Below, one piece after another: positions 19,058-28,501 of a stretch of DNA of 63,209 nucleotides (position 1 is its first letter; each line of letters begins with the position of its first letter). The position numbers and the translations under genes are program-made. This DNA is from Methylobacter sp. (GTDB taxonomy: Bacteria; Pseudomonadota; Gammaproteobacteria; Methylococcales; Methylomonadaceae), in contig JAUXTH010000099.1 in NCBI GenBank assembly GCA_030679035.1, positions 1-63,209 of the forward strand. The letters are read 5' to 3'. The notes under the pieces were generated by a model, which was not told the DNA's origin, ran no database searches, and saw nothing but the letters and a program-made list of their open reading frames with translations.

Positions 19058-19109
19058 AAAAACGGGAAACACTAATATTCGCGACGGGAAAGTGTTTCCC
19101 GGTCGGGTT
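19058..19109 (-). promoter_or_regulatory. Leader hairpin I-2
   Basis: Sense: AACCC, 5' arm CGGGAAACACT, middle arm TTTCCCG, 3' arm AGTGTTTCCCG, T5, AGGA, ATG. The 11-bp outer stem is perfect, and the alternative CGGGAAA/TTTCCCG stem with a CAC loop is also perfect. The loop GGG seen in other copies is replaced by CGCGAA. Confidence 0.9.
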
Positions 19110-19125
19110 AAATGAAAAGAATGAA

Positions 19126-20724
19126 TTAAGCAGCGGTTACCGAAGCAACTTTGCCGCCATCATCCAGGGTAATAACAAACGACTTGCTATTTAGCGATGG
19201 ACAATTAAAAGAACTAGGTATCAATTTCTTCATTGCATCAGCAGGATCACTTGCCGTATTTGCGACAGTAAACGAGGAAAAAGCATAGACATCGGACTCA
19301 TGCGTTGATTCATGGAACTCGTCGTACTCAGATTTATAGCTTGAAATCTGTTTTAGGACATAACCTGAAGCATCACCCTTTGGCACAACAGCTAAACCAC
19401 TTTGATCTTCACCGTGGTAGAAAGCGGAGTCGGCAATTTCAACAACATCGTTGCCAATCTGAATTCGGTACGCGTCACAAAAATGCACATAGACCGTAGT
19501 CCACTCACCTTCAAAAAGCGCTCCGTGTGATGCATTGACCAGTTCAGTCGTCAATTCTTCATTATCGAGATACCGAATCGTAGGATAAATCCAGTGATCA
19601 TTATCAAGTCCATCGTTATAAATCAGGCTTTCCCTTTTCCATGCGAACATGTGCAAAGCAGAGCCTTCATTTTGCATATCATCATTAAAGTTAACAACTT
19701 CGCGACTTTCAACTTCTGATCTGGTCAATGCTTTGTCAGGGTGACGCGTAAAATCGCTATAGACTTCGGTGTCACACACAGGGTAATCGTCATATTCGTG
19801 AAGAACTTCACGAGGAACAACGGGGACGTCATTAAGCAAGCTTAATAGTTTCCAGTGCTTCAGCGTGTCGTAAAAGAGCACAAAAACATCAGCAGGTGCT
19901 GTAGTTTTAAACAACGTAAAATGCTTCTCCATTTCTTGCGCTAAGACGATCCTGACAAGAGCAATAACTTCTTTTTCATCAATAAGCTTATCCCGATCCG
20001 GTAAACGCGCATAAAAACGCGAAGAATCAAGATGAATGATATGCCGATTAACCAATCTAAAGTTATAAGAGCTGTAAACGGGCAAGCCCTGTAGGTACAC
20101 TTCAAAATCACGAACAACATTGTCCGCTTTATCAACACCATCCAAATAGACGGCACCAATTTCGGTATCTACGAAGTGAAGTCCTGAATCAAGCGCACAT
20201 TTCCTATCAAAGCTTGTGCCGTTGAATTCAACTGGAATCGGAAAACCCTGTGCAAGCTGATTAAGCATGCTCTCGATTTGTTCGATTTCCAGATCAACGC
20301 CAAGCATTGTGATAGCGGTAACACCATCCCAATCTGTCACTGGCGAAATAGTGACAGGTTTAAACGACAATACATCGTCAGTATTAACTGATATGCGGCC
20401 GCTTTTACTGACAACCGTCATGTGACGACAAGCAAATAAGGCGGACAAGAAGCCGATACCAAATGGATGCTCTTGAGCAACCACATCAGCGTCCCATCCG
20501 GATTCAGCGACAGTCAACAGGGTCTCGATAGAATCGATACCGCAACCATCATCAGTTACCCGAAGAATTTTGGTTTCAGGCGCAAACTCAAAAACGACTT
20601 GAGTCGCATTAGCGCGGCGGGCGTTTTGCATCAGCTCGCCAAGAACCGTAGTTTTATTGGTAAAGCTGAATTTCAAGCTTTTGACCAGGTTGGCTTGGTT
20701 AACTTTCATTGCTACTTCTTTCAT
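19126..20724 (-). CDS. Hsp90/GHKL-fold ATPase of plasmid operon I
   Basis: 532 residues; start at 20724 chosen because GGAGA sits 7 nt upstream (an internal ATG at 20709 is less well placed). The N-terminal ~200 residues show the Bergerat ATP fold: N-box LGELMQNARRANA, G1 box TDDGCGID and G2 box HPFGIGFLSALF. The remaining two-thirds does not match Hsp90, MutL or gyrase domains I know. It would bind and probably hydrolyse ATP in the cytoplasm. Similar Hsp90-fold proteins occur as orphan genes on plasmids and phages and in some defence loci, but I cannot say which applies here. It is the first full gene after a spacer/promoter copy. Confidence 0.8.
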   Translation of the reverse strand: MKEVAMKVNQANLVKSLKFSFTNKTTVLGELMQNARRANATQVVFEFAPETKILRVTDDGCGIDSIETLLTVAESGWDADVVAQEHPFGIGFLSALFACRHMTVVSKSGRISVNTDDVLSFKPVTISPVTDWDGVTAITMLGVDLEIEQIESMLNQLAQGFPIPVEFNGTSFDRKCALDSGLHFVDTEIGAVYLDGVDKADNVVRDFEVYLQGLPVYSSYNFRLVNRHIIHLDSSRFYARLPDRDKLIDEKEVIALVRIVLAQEMEKHFTLFKTTAPADVFVLFYDTLKHWKLLSLLNDVPVVPREVLHEYDDYPVCDTEVYSDFTRHPDKALTRSEVESREVVNFNDDMQNEGSALHMFAWKRESLIYNDGLDNDHWIYPTIRYLDNEELTTELVNASHGALFEGEWTTVYVHFCDAYRIQIGNDVVEIADSAFYHGEDQSGLAVVPKGDASGYVLKQISSYKSEYDEFHESTHESDVYAFSSFTVANTASDPADAMKKLIPSSFNCPSLNSKSFVITLDDGGKVASVTAA

Positions 20725-20736
20725 GGTTTATCTCCA

Positions 20737-20799
20737 AATTTCAATTAAAAAAACCGGGAGACAAAACATTCCCACTGGGAAGTTGGTTCCCGGCGGGTT
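20737..20799 (-). promoter_or_regulatory. Leader hairpin I-1
   Basis: Sense: AACCC, 5' arm CCGGGAACCAAC, middle arm TTCCC, GTGGGA, 3' arm GTTTTGTCTCCCGG, T8, GGAGA, ATG. The outer stem has a small internal loop; the inner alternative is GGGAA/TTCCC. Confidence 0.85.
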
Positions 20800-21049
20800 A
20801 AAAAATAAATCAAATAAAATCACGGCTAAGCCGCTTCATAAATATCACGCCGGAGCGCTTCATTGATTCCTTATTTAAAGTGCTGAACTGGCACTGCTTT
20901 CGAGTCCTCTTAGAGAACTACAAAAAAAATCGTCTTTCCACAATACTCACTCAAAGCACTCTGGAAAGACGGTAAAGGTATTATGCCAGTTACCGTCAAA
21001 ATAGTAAGATCAAAAGAAGCTTAAATTACGCGCCTTTTGAGATAAAATG
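20800..21049 (-). promoter_or_regulatory. Inter-operon spacer copy 1 (promoter region of operon I)
   Basis: About 250 bp nearly identical to 47614-47866 and, in its operon-proximal half, to 52477-52600. In sense order it holds an imperfect TCAAAAG/CTTTTGA dyad, GACGGTAA...TTACCGTC, CGTCTTTCC...GGAAAGACG followed by T8 (terminator-like, sharing CGTC with the previous dyad), TTGTGG...TGTAGT as a weak promoter candidate, the near-palindrome AGTTCTCTAAGAGGACT, AGTGC...GCACT, and a short reading frame. Homology to copy 2 stops at GATAAAATG (21041-21049), where chromosome-type sequence begins. Confidence 0.75.
20810..20863 (-). CDS. Possible leader peptide of operon I (17 codons)
   Basis: Reads MKRSGVIFMKRLSRDFI with AAGGA 6 nt before the ATG. 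The equivalent frame in spacer copy 2 differs by a synonymous change and one conservative replacement (I-F to I-L), and copy 3 keeps the first 15 codons. The constrained frame suggests translation, perhaps coupling ribosome movement to the following leader hairpin. The alternative is that it is only the conserved DNA of a regulatory region. Confidence 0.4.
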   Translation of the reverse strand: MKRSGVIFMKRLSRDFI

Positions 21050-21346
21050 GGCGGCATTATCCGGCAAAATTACCTGTGGGCCGTCGGATTTAACAGCATT
21101 GGATTGGCGTTAGCCACGTTCGGTATTCTCAACCCCATCGTTGCCGCGTTGCTACATCATTTCAGTTCAGTATTTGTCGTTGTCAATGCCGGCCGCCTGT
21201 ATTTTACCGGGATAGAGCAATCGGTGATCGGATCGTTATTCAGGAAAATGGATGAAGTGACCAACCGAAAACGAATTTGCCGGGAAGGGCGATTAGAGTC
21301 AGGTTCCGAAAACGCGGCCGAAACGGTCCTGGAACAAGAGTCCTGA
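21047..21346 (+). pseudogene. C-terminal fragment of heavy-metal P-type ATPase
   Basis: 99 codons. IIRQNYLWAVGFNSIGLALA, then LNPIVAALLHHFSSVFVVVNAGRLYF, matches the last two membrane helices of P1B-type (Cu/Cd/Zn-transporting) ATPases. Everything upstream (ATPase core, phosphorylation Asp) is missing: the sequence changes abruptly to plasmid spacer at 21049. The fragment therefore marks the left junction of the inserted block. The hydrophilic tail (residues 65-99) is followed 4 nt later by the ABC-ATPase fragment. Confidence 0.8.
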
Positions 21347-21350
21347 TAGT

Positions 21351-21792
21351 ATGCCGCTATTGGAGATACGCCACGCGGGTTATAAGGCAGGTCAAAAAAA
21401 AATTCTTGACGATCTGAAATTTTCGATCAGAGAAGGAGAAATGCATGCGCTGATCGGAACGAATGGCACCGGCAAAACTACATTGGCGCGATTGATCATG
21501 GGTTGCGAGGGTTATCGGCTCAGTTCAGGACAAATCAACTTTGCCGATCAAGACATCGGCGAGTGGCCCATGTTCAAACGCACGCAGTTAGGAATCTCGA
21601 TGATCTGGCAGGAACCGGCCCGGTTCGAGGGAATCATGGTGCGCGATTATCTGAGCCTCGGCCGCAGCAACGCCGACTTGTCGGATTGTCTGGCTCAGGC
21701 CGGACTGAACCCCGGTGAATATCTCGACAGACCGTTGGACAAAACGATGAGCGGCGGCAAAAGAAAACGTATCGAGCTGGCATCGATGCTAG
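21351..21792 (+). pseudogene. ABC ATPase (SufC-like) gene interrupted by an IS/intron insertion
   Basis: About 147 codons of an ABC ATPase: LLEIRHAGYKAGQKKILDDL, Walker A IGTNGTGKTTL, Q-loop WQEPARFEG, signature MSGGKRKRIELASML. The spacing and GKRKRIELASML resemble SufC (Fe-S assembly) and its relatives rather than transporters. The frame is broken at CTAG (21789-21792) by an inserted element. Just after the distal CTAG (about 23805) the frame could resume as GEPLTL, but no Walker B follows, so the 3' part is also lost. It cannot make a working ATPase. Confidence 0.75.
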
Positions 21793-21805
21793 GAGGCTGT
21801 CGGAC

Positions 21806-23650
21806 GTGTGTCACGAGCGCAAGCGAAAGCTTGCGGTGCTATATCAGAGATGGGAGTAGGCCTCCCGAGGTCGGCTTGCAGGAGTCGGTCTCAAACCGCC
21901 CAGTGCTGCTGCGTCTAAAATACGCGGTGGTGAGCGACTGTGGAAAAGGCATCGTAAAAGATGTCAGGTAGGTATTGAGAAGATGAGCGAAAGCAAACCG
22001 TTCGATGACGCATCGTTAGACTCTTAAGGTACTGTCAAAACTGGAGTCGGTCCGATACTCCAGGATCAGTCGGGACGAAACCTGTCTACGGGCCCGATGG
22101 CAGTCGGTGTAAAGGCGGCATGAGCTCAATACAGGCTTTGGTATGGAACGTGAGAACCTTGTTCTGAATGTAAAGGAAAATGACAAATGGCAGACACCAT
22201 GAGAAAGAATACTGATGCCGGAACGAGGGGCGGAGTTGCCCATAGTAGTGATGAAGCTCTTGTAATGAGGGTGGAGAAGGGGTGGCGTTATCCTGCTGAC
22301 GAAGGTTGCCAACCTGCCTTTGCAGGGATGAGTGACATGATATCAGCCAAACCTTATAGTATTGCTAAGCGCACGGTATGGGAGGCATACCTGCAAGTTA
22401 AGGCCAACCGTGGGACTGCCGGTATTGATGGTGAAACAATCGCAATATTTGAGCAGAACCTGTCCAAGAATTTGTACAAGCTGTGGAATCGGATGTCATC
22501 GGGGTCGTATTTCCCGCCACCGGTAATGCAAGTGGAAAGTGGGTGGTTTTAGAAAGCTGGGTATTCCCACCGTGTCAGACCGGATTGCGCAGACCGTTGT
22601 CAAACTCATTATTGAGCCTATACTCGACCCGATGTTTCATCGAGACTCCTATGGTTATCGGCCTGGGCGGTCGGCGAAACAGGCGGTTGCCACCAGAAAG
22701 CGGTGCTGGCAGTATGAATGGGTGGTTGAGTTTGATATCAAAGGAGCCTTTGATCAAATCGATCACGGTCTCTTGATGAAAGCGGTTCGCGTCTACATCA
22801 GGGAAAATTGGATTCTTCTGTATATCGAACGGTGGCTGACTGCGCCGTTCGAAAAGGAAAACGGTACCCGATTGTCACGGGAACGCGGTACTCCGCAAGG
22901 AGGTGTGGTCAGTCCGATTCTGATGAACCTGTTTATGCATTATGTATTTGACTGCTGGATGCAGCGATCCCATCCTCAATGTCCTTTTGCTCGCTACGCT
23001 GATGATGCGGTAGTTCACTGCCACAGTCAGAAGCAAGCAGAAGCTGTGATGCAATCCATCGCATTCAGGTTGAAGGAATGCGGGTTGATGATGCATCCTG
23101 AGAAGTCGAAGATTGTTTATTGCAAACACAGTCGACGTACCAAAGACTATCCACTAGTGACGTTCACGTTTCTTGGTTTTACGTTTCGGCCGAGGAGGGC
23201 GCTGAACAAGCAAAACCGGCGATTTACCAGTTTTCTGCCGGGTGTAAGTGAGGATGCCTTGAAGCGGATAAGGCTGGAAGTACGTGGGTGGCGGCTATGC
23301 CGACAGACATCGGCGACGCTTGTTGATCTGGCGCTGTTGGCGCAGCAATACAACCCGACGATACGCGGGTGGTGCCAATATTATGGGGCGTTTTATCCAA
23401 CGGCGATGCGCAGGCTATATCGGTATATTGACGAAAAGCTTGAGCAATGGGCCAGACGTAAATACAAAACACTGAAGCGACATAAGCGAAGAAGTGTGGA
23501 ATGGCTTAACAAGATGAAGGATGTCTTACCCCAAATGTTCGTCCACTGGCGTGTTATAGGAGGAGAGGTTGGATAACGGGAGCCGTGTAAATCGAGAGAT
23601 TTACGCACGGTTCTGCGAGGGACTCAAGGTGAAACTCCTTGGGTCTGCCA
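21806..23650 (+). mobile_element. Bacterial group II intron
   Basis: The region carries a reverse transcriptase/maturase gene inside a structured RNA. Domain V is visible at about 23580-23613: GAGCCGTG, a GAGA tetraloop hairpin, then CGCACGGTTC, with the AGC triad. Domain VI follows (GGACTCAAGG...CCTTGGGTC). The ribozyme 5' part occupies about 21806-22186. Exact ends are approximate because I cannot fold domain I by eye. The maturase is frameshifted, so mobility would need help in trans. Confidence 0.8.
22187..23576 (+). pseudogene. ltrA: Group II intron reverse transcriptase/maturase, frameshifted
   Basis: The first frame (22187-22552) gives the RT N-terminus: SIAKRTVWEAYLQVKANRGT, AGIDGETI, SGSYFPPPVMQVE. 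It then hits a stop, while a second frame (22539-23576) continues with GGFRKLGIPTVSDRIAQTVV, FDIKGAFDQIDHGLL, the active-site FARYADDAVV and QGGVVSP, and a maturase domain (RGWCQYYGAFY). A few residues normally between QVE and GG are missing, so a small deletion or indel near 22540 is likely. No HNH endonuclease domain is present. Confidence 0.85.
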
Positions 23651-23655
23651 ACCTT

Positions 23656-23993
23656 AGCGATTCGATACTAAAATAACTCCACTAACGACAGGAAAAAGAC
23701 TACAAAATCACATTAAAAAACTACTTTCACCAATACTTATTGGTTAATACGCTAGAAAATATCCACCTGCGTGACCGAAACAGTGCCTATCCGACAGCCT
23801 CCTAGGCGAACCGCTGACGCTGACACATCAGTTGTACCATTCAAAAAAATGTGTGACATCGCGTTCAACCGTTGCGTACGTTGCGTAGACAACCACTGTG
23901 CTACCAGACGCTCCAGACAACAAAAAGGGCTTTGACATGGTTTCGTCAAAATCCTTGATGTAGAGACATGCGCCGCAGTCGGCGTAACGATCC
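23656..23993. other. Non-coding stretch after the group II intron
   Basis: Apart from the right IS end near 23793-23808 I see no gene, RNA or repeat here. The sequence probably holds decayed 3' parts of the interrupted ABC gene. Confidence 0.5.
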
Positions 23994-24518
23994 TTACGGC
24001 TGGATCTGTACGTAGCCTTCTTGTGTTAACTGGATGAGACGGCCGATCGCACCAGCATTCACCTTCACCTTAGGCAACAGATCTTTATTGGTCCAGCCAT
24101 TGCTCTTCAAGGATACCGCGCATTCTTCAATCTGCACACCAGACGCCACCAACTCCTCGATCAGACCCTTGTAGGGATTGCCAGTAGTAACCTTGCGATT
24201 GACATTGTAGGCTTGGTCGTTCAAAGCCATGAAGGCTGCAGGACCGTGGAATACACCGATAATTTTCCCTGGCGTTTTGTCCTTGCTCATTTTCCTGTTA
24301 AGAAGATCCATGTACTTCATACCGATAGGCATATCGCCGCTGAGTGCAATGTGATCCATGTTAAATACCACGTTTGCCACTTTCAGGGTAACCGGCACAT
24401 CGATAGTAATCTGACCTTCACCACTAATCGGTTTCACATCTTCAGCCACCGCATATGTTGGCAAACAAACACTGGTTATCATGATGCCACATGCAAGGTA
24501 ATTTAGAACTTTATTCAT
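23994..24518 (-). CDS. Secreted DsrE/F-like protein
   Basis: 174 residues with a clear signal peptide (MNKVLNYLACGIMITSVCLP, cleavage after AVA). The mature part has the DsrE-like alpha/beta pattern: VANVVFNMDHIAL, KIIGVFHGPAAFMALND, LIEELVASGVQIEECAVSLK. DsrE-family proteins carry sulfur in sulfur-oxidation pathways; periplasmic versions are common but poorly understood. A cysteine (EECAVSL) lies at the position often used for sulfur transfer. Its neighbour is a SoxB-like nucleotidase, which supports a sulfur-related role. Confidence 0.8.
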   Translation of the reverse strand: MNKVLNYLACGIMITSVCLPTYAVAEDVKPISGEGQITIDVPVTLKVANVVFNMDHIALSGDMPIGMKYMDLLNRKMSKDKTPGKIIGVFHGPAAFMALNDQAYNVNRKVTTGNPYKGLIEELVASGVQIEECAVSLKSNGWTNKDLLPKVKVNAGAIGRLIQLTQEGYVQIQP

Positions 24519-24809
24519 TTGAGCCTCTTAATTGAGTTTTGTCTTTTACCAGAGCAGGTCTGGTAAAAGACGGTCGTAGCCACACGCATCAGCTTACCTA
24601 GCGCACGAACAATAATAAGCCATTATCTAAATATCATAGTCTCTCTGATTTTGTATGGGATAGCTTTAATTTGGTATCACACCTTTCAAACGCTGCGAGA
24701 CAGGAGTCGAGTAGTCCCCAGAAGCGATAGCGCATGTGTTTTCACGCAGCTTGCGAAGTGAAAATGCAGGCTTTCCGAAATCGCGTCGAGTCATTGGAGA
24801 GCATGTGAG

Positions 24810-26897
24810 CTACCCCTTGTTGGGTAGCGATCGAGTGACCAGGACGGCTGGGGCCGCCGCAGGCATAAGCGGTCGCGTAGTTTTTGCCGCTTGTTGGGCT
24901 GGGAGGCCCATAAAAGCTTTCGCAAAAATAGCGACTCCCCGGGGCTGAATCTCTGGGCTGCCAAAAGCTGGACCTGACAGGGGATAGAGTAGATTGATGC
25001 GGTGCCCGGGCGGGTTGGCTGTCATTTTAGGCAGCGTCTTCAAGTAACGCACCACAATTTCGCTGACATCTAGCGGCTCGCCTTTTTCGTCCTTAACAAC
25101 GTCAATAGAACTGCCTGGTGTAGCACAAGAGCCGCAGTTGTTGATGGTCTTAGGATCATCTGCATACCAGTAGCCAGCTACGGAATAAGGAACTGATGCC
25201 GCATGCGGTGTAATGTATTTGCTTTCATCTTTGGGGTCGATAGCTTTTCCGCCGATCTTGATGTTAGAGCTACTTGAGCCATAAGGCGCATATACATTCA
25301 AATCGAAGGTCACGTTACTGTAGCCGAACATCCATCCGCCAGTCCAAAGACCCGGTACAGTAGAGAATGAACCACGGGTAGAGTTCTCGATCTGTTTTTT
25401 GAGCTGATTGCCAAAAACGGGATAAACTTTGGCAATGCGCGCACCTATAGGCAAATAATGGTAAATATCCGACATGGTGATTGGACCCGGTACAACATGG
25501 GTGCCGTAACGAAAACCGCGAATCGTCGCAAAATCCGAACCGGCAGCCCAACGCATTGCATCGACAATCAGGTTGTGAGAGCTGCCCTCAATGACGCTAG
25601 GATTATCTGTTTTGCTATCGGTGAAATTTGAGCGATGCAAAGCCACGTCGGTATATCCCACCACGGTATCTACCGGGCGTAGCAAAGTACTGGTGTTGCC
25701 GCCGATTGTTACCGTCTGGCCCTCAACAAAAGTGCTGCTTACAAAAGGCGCACGGACTTCTGCAATCTTGCGTGCGACTGCCGCATTTTCCATGATCTGG
25801 TCTGTGATGATGTGCGGCGTCCATTTCCAGGTCAGTTTTCCATCTCCTGGAAGTTTATGATCTTTTTTAACCTTGATGCGAATCTCACCCAGCATGGTGC
25901 CATCTTGGCCTTCTTCCACCAGGACGGTGCCTGTTTTAAGTACTATAGGTTTGATAGTACGTTCGTGCATGTCCGCATTCAGAATAAAGTCAACGCCAGG
26001 GTATCTGGAAGCAAGATCGATGGTCCTGGCCAATTCCAGTTCCGAGATCATCACAATGATGTCAACATGCTCGATATTACGCAGCTCGTTAATGTAGTAA
26101 GGCATTTCGTTTTCACCATCGGTGTATACGAAACCCTTGGTGACAACCGGACCGACCGCACGAATGGCTCGCGCTGTAGTCATGCCCAGAACGCCGACTT
26201 TTATGCCGTTGATTGTTTTCACAAGATAAGGCGGTAATGGGCGCTGACCTGCCAGCTTAGGATAGGGGGTGGTGGCATCGGTTGATGGAAAGTCGATATA
26301 GCCTGGCACACCGGTCGTCTTTTTATCCACGCCAAGTGCCGGGCGATCGGATTCGCCAGGTTTGTCAGAAACCTGGCCAGGACAGAGAGGTTCGGATTCG
26401 CCGGCGCAGACATAATACAGATTAGCGGCGACGGTCTTGGTATCAAGCAGCGGCGGCTTACCGGGTGAACCGACGAAAGTCTCCAGGAACCGTTCCGGCC
26501 CATAGAGATAGTCCCAGTTGCCCGGCTCGTCGAAGTCAGGCTTCAGCAGATTTATTACATCAATTAGCGCCTGGCCGCGGGTGAACATGGCTTCGGCAGA
26601 GCCTTGCAGAGTATCGCCTGTATTGAAATAAAGCGTCTTTCCAGGATTGGCTTTTCGGATATGGTTGATGACGGTCGCCATGTGCGCAAGCCCCCCTTCC
26701 ATGCGGCCGGTGGTGTCGCTACGAACATTGTGCCTTGGCGCGAGGTGGCCGTGGATGTCGCCAGAATGAATCAGTGTGAGCTCGCCGCTTCCGGCAAAGG
26801 CTGCGCTGGACATCATCAATCCGGCCAGTACGGTTAATTTTCCTATAAAATTGCCCCTTATCACTTTATGCACCTGCCCAGTTAAAAATAACCCCAC
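24810..26897 (-). CDS. Periplasmic metallophosphatase/5'-nucleotidase, SoxB-like
   Basis: 695 residues, signal peptide ending AFA near residue 36. The N-terminal calcineurin-like domain has LIHSGDIHGHLAPR (metal ligands D, H), YFNTGDTLQGS and ILNADMHERT. The C-terminal 5'-nucleotidase domain begins after about residue 420. It would hydrolyse phosphoesters, or thiosulfonate bonds if it is a true SoxB (which liberates sulfate from SoxYZ). No other sox genes are present, so nucleotidase is the safer name. A long Ala-rich tail (from about 655) is unusual. A DsrE protein lies 291 nt downstream on the same strand; 24519-24809 shows nothing else. Confidence 0.8.
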   Translation of the reverse strand: MGLFLTGQVHKVIRGNFIGKLTVLAGLMMSSAAFAGSGELTLIHSGDIHGHLAPRHNVRSDTTGRMEGGLAHMATVINHIRKANPGKTLYFNTGDTLQGSAEAMFTRGQALIDVINLLKPDFDEPGNWDYLYGPERFLETFVGSPGKPPLLDTKTVAANLYYVCAGESEPLCPGQVSDKPGESDRPALGVDKKTTGVPGYIDFPSTDATTPYPKLAGQRPLPPYLVKTINGIKVGVLGMTTARAIRAVGPVVTKGFVYTDGENEMPYYINELRNIEHVDIIVMISELELARTIDLASRYPGVDFILNADMHERTIKPIVLKTGTVLVEEGQDGTMLGEIRIKVKKDHKLPGDGKLTWKWTPHIITDQIMENAAVARKIAEVRAPFVSSTFVEGQTVTIGGNTSTLLRPVDTVVGYTDVALHRSNFTDSKTDNPSVIEGSSHNLIVDAMRWAAGSDFATIRGFRYGTHVVPGPITMSDIYHYLPIGARIAKVYPVFGNQLKKQIENSTRGSFSTVPGLWTGGWMFGYSNVTFDLNVYAPYGSSSSNIKIGGKAIDPKDESKYITPHAASVPYSVAGYWYADDPKTINNCGSCATPGSSIDVVKDEKGEPLDVSEIVVRYLKTLPKMTANPPGHRINLLYPLSGPAFGSPEIQPRGVAIFAKAFMGLPAQQAAKTTRPLMPAAAPAVLVTRSLPNKG

Positions 26898-27169
26898 ACC
26901 TTATCTCATAAGGGGAGTTCTTCTCGAAGTCAGTGGCATTAAGTTCCTGAAGTATCCATATTTCGTTCATGTTTGTATTTCTCATAAAAATCCGGCAACC
27001 CAAAGACGCTGCCACTTTCCCTTGGTTAAAATATTCATAATGTGAAAATCAGGTTCTTGTAACTATCACATAGCTACGTAATGTCTAGACTATAACCATG
27101 CCAATAAATATAAACTTTAATAACTTATTGATTTATAGAAATATTATATGGATTTATTAGTCCGTAGTA

Positions 27170-27770
27170 AGGTTAAAACCACCGCCTTTCAGGCGGTCAG
27201 ATTTATCTATGATTTTTTGACGTATGATATTGGTCTGAACTGAAAAGTAGGTGGACCGATGGATTACCGTTATGGAAGTCATACAGTTTATAAAATTCAA
27301 TATCATTTTGTGTTTGTCACAAAGTATAGATACAAAGTGTTGAAAGGCGACGTTGGTTTGAAAGTTCGTGAGCTGATTAGGCAAACTTGTGAAGCCTTTG
27401 AGATAGAAATTCTGAAAGGCGTTGTCAGCCAGGATCATGTGCATGTTTTGCTGTCTGCGCCACCCAATCTGGCGCCGAGCGAGATTATGAGACGGATTAA
27501 AGGAAGAAGTTCGATGAAGCTGTTCGAAAGTTTTCCCGATTTGAAAAAACGCTATTGGGGTCGTCACTTCTGGGCGCGAGGATACTTTTGCGTGACTTCG
27601 GGTGAGTTGACAGATGAAATGATAAAAAATTATCTGGAGCATCATTTTGAACCGAAAGGCGATGATAATTTTAGGACGGAAGCATGACGGGTCTTATGAC
27701 CCGTATCCGGACTTTAGTCCATTATACGAACCCACCAGCTTTAGCTGGTGGTTGTTCAGTTAAGCCCGGT
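27170..27770 (+). mobile_element. IS200/IS605-type insertion sequence with terminal hairpins
   Basis: A single transposase gene is bounded by subterminal imperfect hairpins: ACCGCC...GGCGGT at about 27179-27197 and CCACCAGC-TTTA-GCTGGTGG at about 27735-27754. These are the single-strand recognition structures of IS200-like elements. No TnpB gene is present. Ends are approximate. 26898-27169 contains no gene. Confidence 0.8.
27259..27687 (+). CDS. tnpA: IS200/IS605 family transposase TnpA (Y1 HUH nuclease)
   Basis: 142 residues, the usual length. HUH metal motif in SQDHVHVLLSAPP (about residue 62) and the catalytic tyrosine in DEMIKNYLEHH (about 127). The opening YKIQYHFVFVTKYRYKVL is diagnostic of the family. 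It would cut and rejoin single-stranded DNA at the flanking hairpins during replication. The gene appears intact, so the element may still move. Confidence 0.93.
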   Translation: MDYRYGSHTVYKIQYHFVFVTKYRYKVLKGDVGLKVRELIRQTCEAFEIEILKGVVSQDHVHVLLSAPPNLAPSEIMRRIKGRSSMKLFESFPDLKKRYWGRHFWARGYFCVTSGELTDEMIKNYLEHHFEPKGDDNFRTEA

Positions 27771-28010
27771 GCATGCATTGTTTCATGAAACAGCAATATA
27801 ATTTTCTGATACGCTGATGAAACAAATGAAATAAACGGCACTATTTTTCAAGCACGACCCTGTATGGGTATGCGTAATTCGACGGCACAACTCTTTATTT
27901 AACAACGCCGTTTCACAGGCATCTGATAAACGATAAAACAGATTGCTGGCTGGAGCGGGATCTGTGCCCGCAGTATTGAACTGCACCGTCTCCATTGATT
28001 GCTGATAAAT

Positions 28011-28451
28011 TTATTTTTCTGATGCTAATTCAAAAATGATTAATTCAGCAGAGTCTTCGCCCATGTTTTCTACAGACATTAAATGCCCGGATTCCCAAAA
28101 TACATCGCCGACAGCGTATATGTTGGTTTTGCCTCCTTCAACAACTTTTAGTTTGCCTTTGACAACATAACGAGGCCCCGGTCCTTCGTGGGTATGCCAG
28201 GGGGTTTTAAAGGTGGGCGGAAATTCAACATTGGGATTCAACCGCACAATTTCTGTTTGTCCCAGAAGAAAGCGCCTCGCCACATCCGGTAAGGTCTCGT
28301 TTTGTGCCGCACGCGTTAAAGGCACATCGTCCTGGAATTGGGTGATGACGCTATCCTTGCTGTTTTCCGGCAATATATAGGTCGTGGCATTAGCGATACC
28401 GCTAATGACAGGCAATAAAACAGCAACGGCAAATAGCGAACGAACTTTCAT
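28011..28451 (-). CDS. Secreted cupin-domain protein
   Basis: 146 residues, signal peptide to about residue 22 (GIANA). One cupin barrel: FKTPWHTHEGPGPRYVVKGK has the HxH...E/G motif 1 metal ligands, followed by VGDVFWESGHLMSVEN as motif 2 with a further His. It would bind a metal in the periplasm; substrate unknown. It is the last gene of a six-gene minus-strand run beginning at the DUF938 gene (31856). Confidence 0.8.
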   Translation of the reverse strand: MKVRSLFAVAVLLPVISGIANATTYILPENSKDSVITQFQDDVPLTRAAQNETLPDVARRFLLGQTEIVRLNPNVEFPPTFKTPWHTHEGPGPRYVVKGKLKVVEGGKTNIYAVGDVFWESGHLMSVENMGEDSAELIIFELASEK

Positions 28452-28501
28452 TACGGTAATTTTCTCAGGTTTATTAACAGGAATTTAACAGCGGGTAATC
28501 T

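Larger units (their letters stand above)
21789..23808 (+). mobile_element. IS remnant with CTAG target duplication, hosting a group II intron
   Basis: GGAGGCTGTCGGA directly after CTAG at 21789-21792 and its reverse complement TCCGACAGCCTCC just before CTAG near 23805 form terminal inverted repeats with a 4-bp CTAG duplication. A YTAR target is known for IS5-type elements, so that family is compatible. Almost all of the IS interior is gone or replaced by a group II intron. Order of events inferred: the IS entered the ABC gene, then the intron entered the IS. Confidence 0.65.

Noticed and set aside
24810-26897. Naming the metallophosphatase a true SoxB and the region a sox cluster
   Set aside because: No soxXA, soxYZ or soxCD genes are present and the C-terminal half looks like a generic 5'-nucleotidase; only a DsrE-like neighbour hints at sulfur.
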